Below are positions 62,733 to 64,000 of a stretch of DNA of 64,000 nucleotides, in pieces (position 1 is the stretch's first letter; every line of letters starts with the position of its first letter). The position numbers were made by a program, and so were the translations under genes. The notes beneath the pieces were generated by a model. That model saw nothing but the letters and a program-made list of their open reading frames with translations. It was not told the origin of the DNA and made no database searches. The DNA is from Mariprofundus sp. NF (GTDB taxonomy: Bacteria; Pseudomonadota; Zetaproteobacteria; Mariprofundales; Mariprofundaceae): contig NZ_VWNC01000010.1 in the NCBI RefSeq assembly GCF_013387455.1, positions 1 to 64,000 of the forward strand, given 5' to 3'.

Positions 62733-62869
62733 GACCAACACCTCTCGTTCGCCAACGTAACTCAAGAATACTCTGACTTCTTCAGAGTATTCTTTAGCTT
62801 TAATCCTAGCCATCACACCATATGCTAGTTGTAGCAAATTATCACAGCATATGAAAGTTTTACATTAGA

Positions 62870-64000
62870 TCACTGTAAGTTATCTGTCTCATTGTCAAAC
62901 ATAATACGTATTTTTTCATGTAATGCTTCCGGCGCGTATGGCTTCTGAAGAAAACCTGCCAGCCCCTGACCGACAAAACGGCTGGTTGCATCCTGCTCAT
63001 TATAACCACTGGAAAGTATGACTTTCACCTCAGGATTAATGCGGCGCAGTTCACGGAAGCACTCTTTGCCATCCATTTTCGGCATGGTCATATCAAGCAG
63101 TACAGCCACAATCTCAGACTCATGTTTTCGATATACCTGCAGAGCATCAGAACCATCTACCGCGCTCAGCGTTTTAAATCCCATATCCTCCAGCATCATG
63201 GTAGCAACTTCCCTGACCGTCTCCTCATCATCAACAACCAGAATAGTTCCGTCTGCACGCCAGTTTTGCGCTTCTGCCTGCATGGCCTGCTCTTGAACAT
63301 AATCATGAGATGAGACCGGCAGCAGCACCTTGAATGTGGTGCCTTTACCCACCTCACTGTAGATGCGCAGCGCTCCCTGATGACCGCGCACAATACCCAG
63401 CACAGCACTCATACCTAAACCACGTCCGGTAAATTTGGTGGTGAAAAACGGATCAAACATCTTATGCATCACATCCGCACTCATGCCGCAACCGGTATCG
63501 GAAACTTCGATAAATGCGTAGCGCCCTTCAGGTAGCTCCATATCGGTAATGGTTTGGCTGAGATAGTTCCGATCTGCATGCATCACACCGGTGGCAAATG
63601 AGATCACGCCACTTTTGCTACCTATCGCCTCATTGGCGTTGGTAATCAGATTCAAAATCACCTGCTGCAGTTGTGCCGCATCAGCCTCCACTGGCGGAAG
63701 GTTTTCAGCCATGTGGTATTTGATCACCACATTCTTCTCGATCGAGACCTCCATCAGGCGAGTCATCTCCTCAACCAGATGCGACAGATTAACCGCCTGA
63801 ACCACAAACTTACCCTTACCTGAATAGGCCAGCATCTGCTTGCATAGATCAGATGCCCGCTGGGTGGAGGTCTCAATGCGGGAGAGAAACTCTCTGGCCG
63901 GGGAGATCTCATCAATATTCCGCCCTGCCAGTGCCGCATTACCCATCACCGCAGTGAGAATATTGTTAAAGTCGTGGGCAATACCGCCAGCCAGAATGCC
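62870..64000 (-). CDS. Hybrid histidine kinase, N-terminal part cut by the window end
   Basis: The frame is open to the window edge. Visible from the edge inward are GILAGGIAHDFNNIL, the HisKA helix, HATPase (NANEAIGSKSGVIS, DTGCGMS, FFTTKFTGRGLGMSAV) and a C-terminal receiver (ILVVDDEETV, Asp in VLLDMTMPKMDG). The C-terminal 110 residues match the receiver of the neighbouring kinase at 60627, so the two are probably paralogues, though the visible sequences differ. The sensor region lies outside the window. Confidence 0.9.
   Translation of the reverse strand, partial: GILAGGIAHDFNNILTAVMGNAALAGRNIDEISPAREFLSRIETSTQRASDLCKQMLAYSGKGKFVVQAVNLSHLVEEMTRLMEVSIEKNVVIKYHMAENLPPVEADAAQLQQVILNLITNANEAIGSKSGVISFATGVMHADRNYLSQTITDMELPEGRYAFIEVSDTGCGMSADVMHKMFDPFFTTKFTGRGLGMSAVLGIVRGHQGALRIYSEVGKGTTFKVLLPVSSHDYVQEQAMQAEAQNWRADGTILVVDDEETVREVATMMLEDMGFKTLSAVDGSDALQVYRKHESEIVAVLLDMTMPKMDGKECFRELRRINPEVKVILSSGYNEQDATSRFVGQGLAGFLQKPYAPEALHEKIRIMFDNETDNLQ

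Overview
The window is a chromosomal stretch of a Gram-negative proteobacterium. It carries a proteobacterial PII/GlnE/glutamine synthetase control set, lipoproteins with lipoboxes, OmpA and SPOR envelope proteins, and the rpsF-priB-rpsR-rplI-dnaB neighbourhood. Base composition is close to even, and TTG starts behind good Shine-Dalgarno sites are common. The unusual number of orphan sensor kinases, one with a heme-c motif, and the overall gene mix remind me of marine iron-oxidising Zetaproteobacteria (Mariprofundus type). That assignment is inference from gene content, not a database match.

Layout. 0-2.3 kb: edge of an IS3-family element, a cyclic-nucleotide-binding protein and a SPOR protein. 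2.3-9.4 kb: ilvD, then nadA-ompA-LOG on the plus strand, an OmpA-like lipoprotein and a GNAT enzyme. 9.5-19.5 kb: a heme-type hybrid kinase, a voltage-gated channel with an acidic filter, a PfkB kinase, small envelope genes, an AlkC-like protein coupled to an orphan TfoX C-terminal domain, a CpxP/R/A-like metal or envelope stress operon ending in a GFA-degenerate GGDEF fusion, and glsB. 19.5-23.8 kb: the ribosomal/replication operon rpsF-priB-like-rpsR-yybS-rplI-dnaB. 23.8-24.6 kb: a long non-housekeeping gap that contains a small minus-strand gene resembling a RiPP (lasso-type) precursor. 24.6-34 kb: an SDR, a very large hybrid kinase with Hpt, pyrD, a secreted nuclease, an M48 protease lipoprotein and another hybrid kinase. 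34-46.4 kb: small metabolic and membrane genes, a third large hybrid kinase, a transglycosylase-like lipoprotein and a giant FAD/Fe-S oxidoreductase. 46.5-52.1 kb: rpsT, a CBS protein, an APH/P-loop fusion and PhoH-PIN. 52.2-52.8 kb: a duplicated tRNA-Gly/tRNA-Cys unit. 52.8-60.6 kb: nitrogen control (glnE, glnA, glnB) with nadE and queA. 60.6-64 kb: two more hybrid kinases, the last cut by the window end.

Main themes. Nitrogen status is handled by GlnB, GlnE and GlnA encoded close together. NAD synthesis appears twice (nadA, nadE). Seven histidine kinases lie in 64 kb; five share a GGIAHDFNN H-box and four of these visibly combine PAS input with a C-terminal receiver. The most novel-looking items are the unannotated 54-residue precursor-like gene with its own promoter, the acidic S6 tail facing a basic repeat extension on its partner S18, the natural TLEDWTD channel filter, and the GFA-GGDEF fusion.
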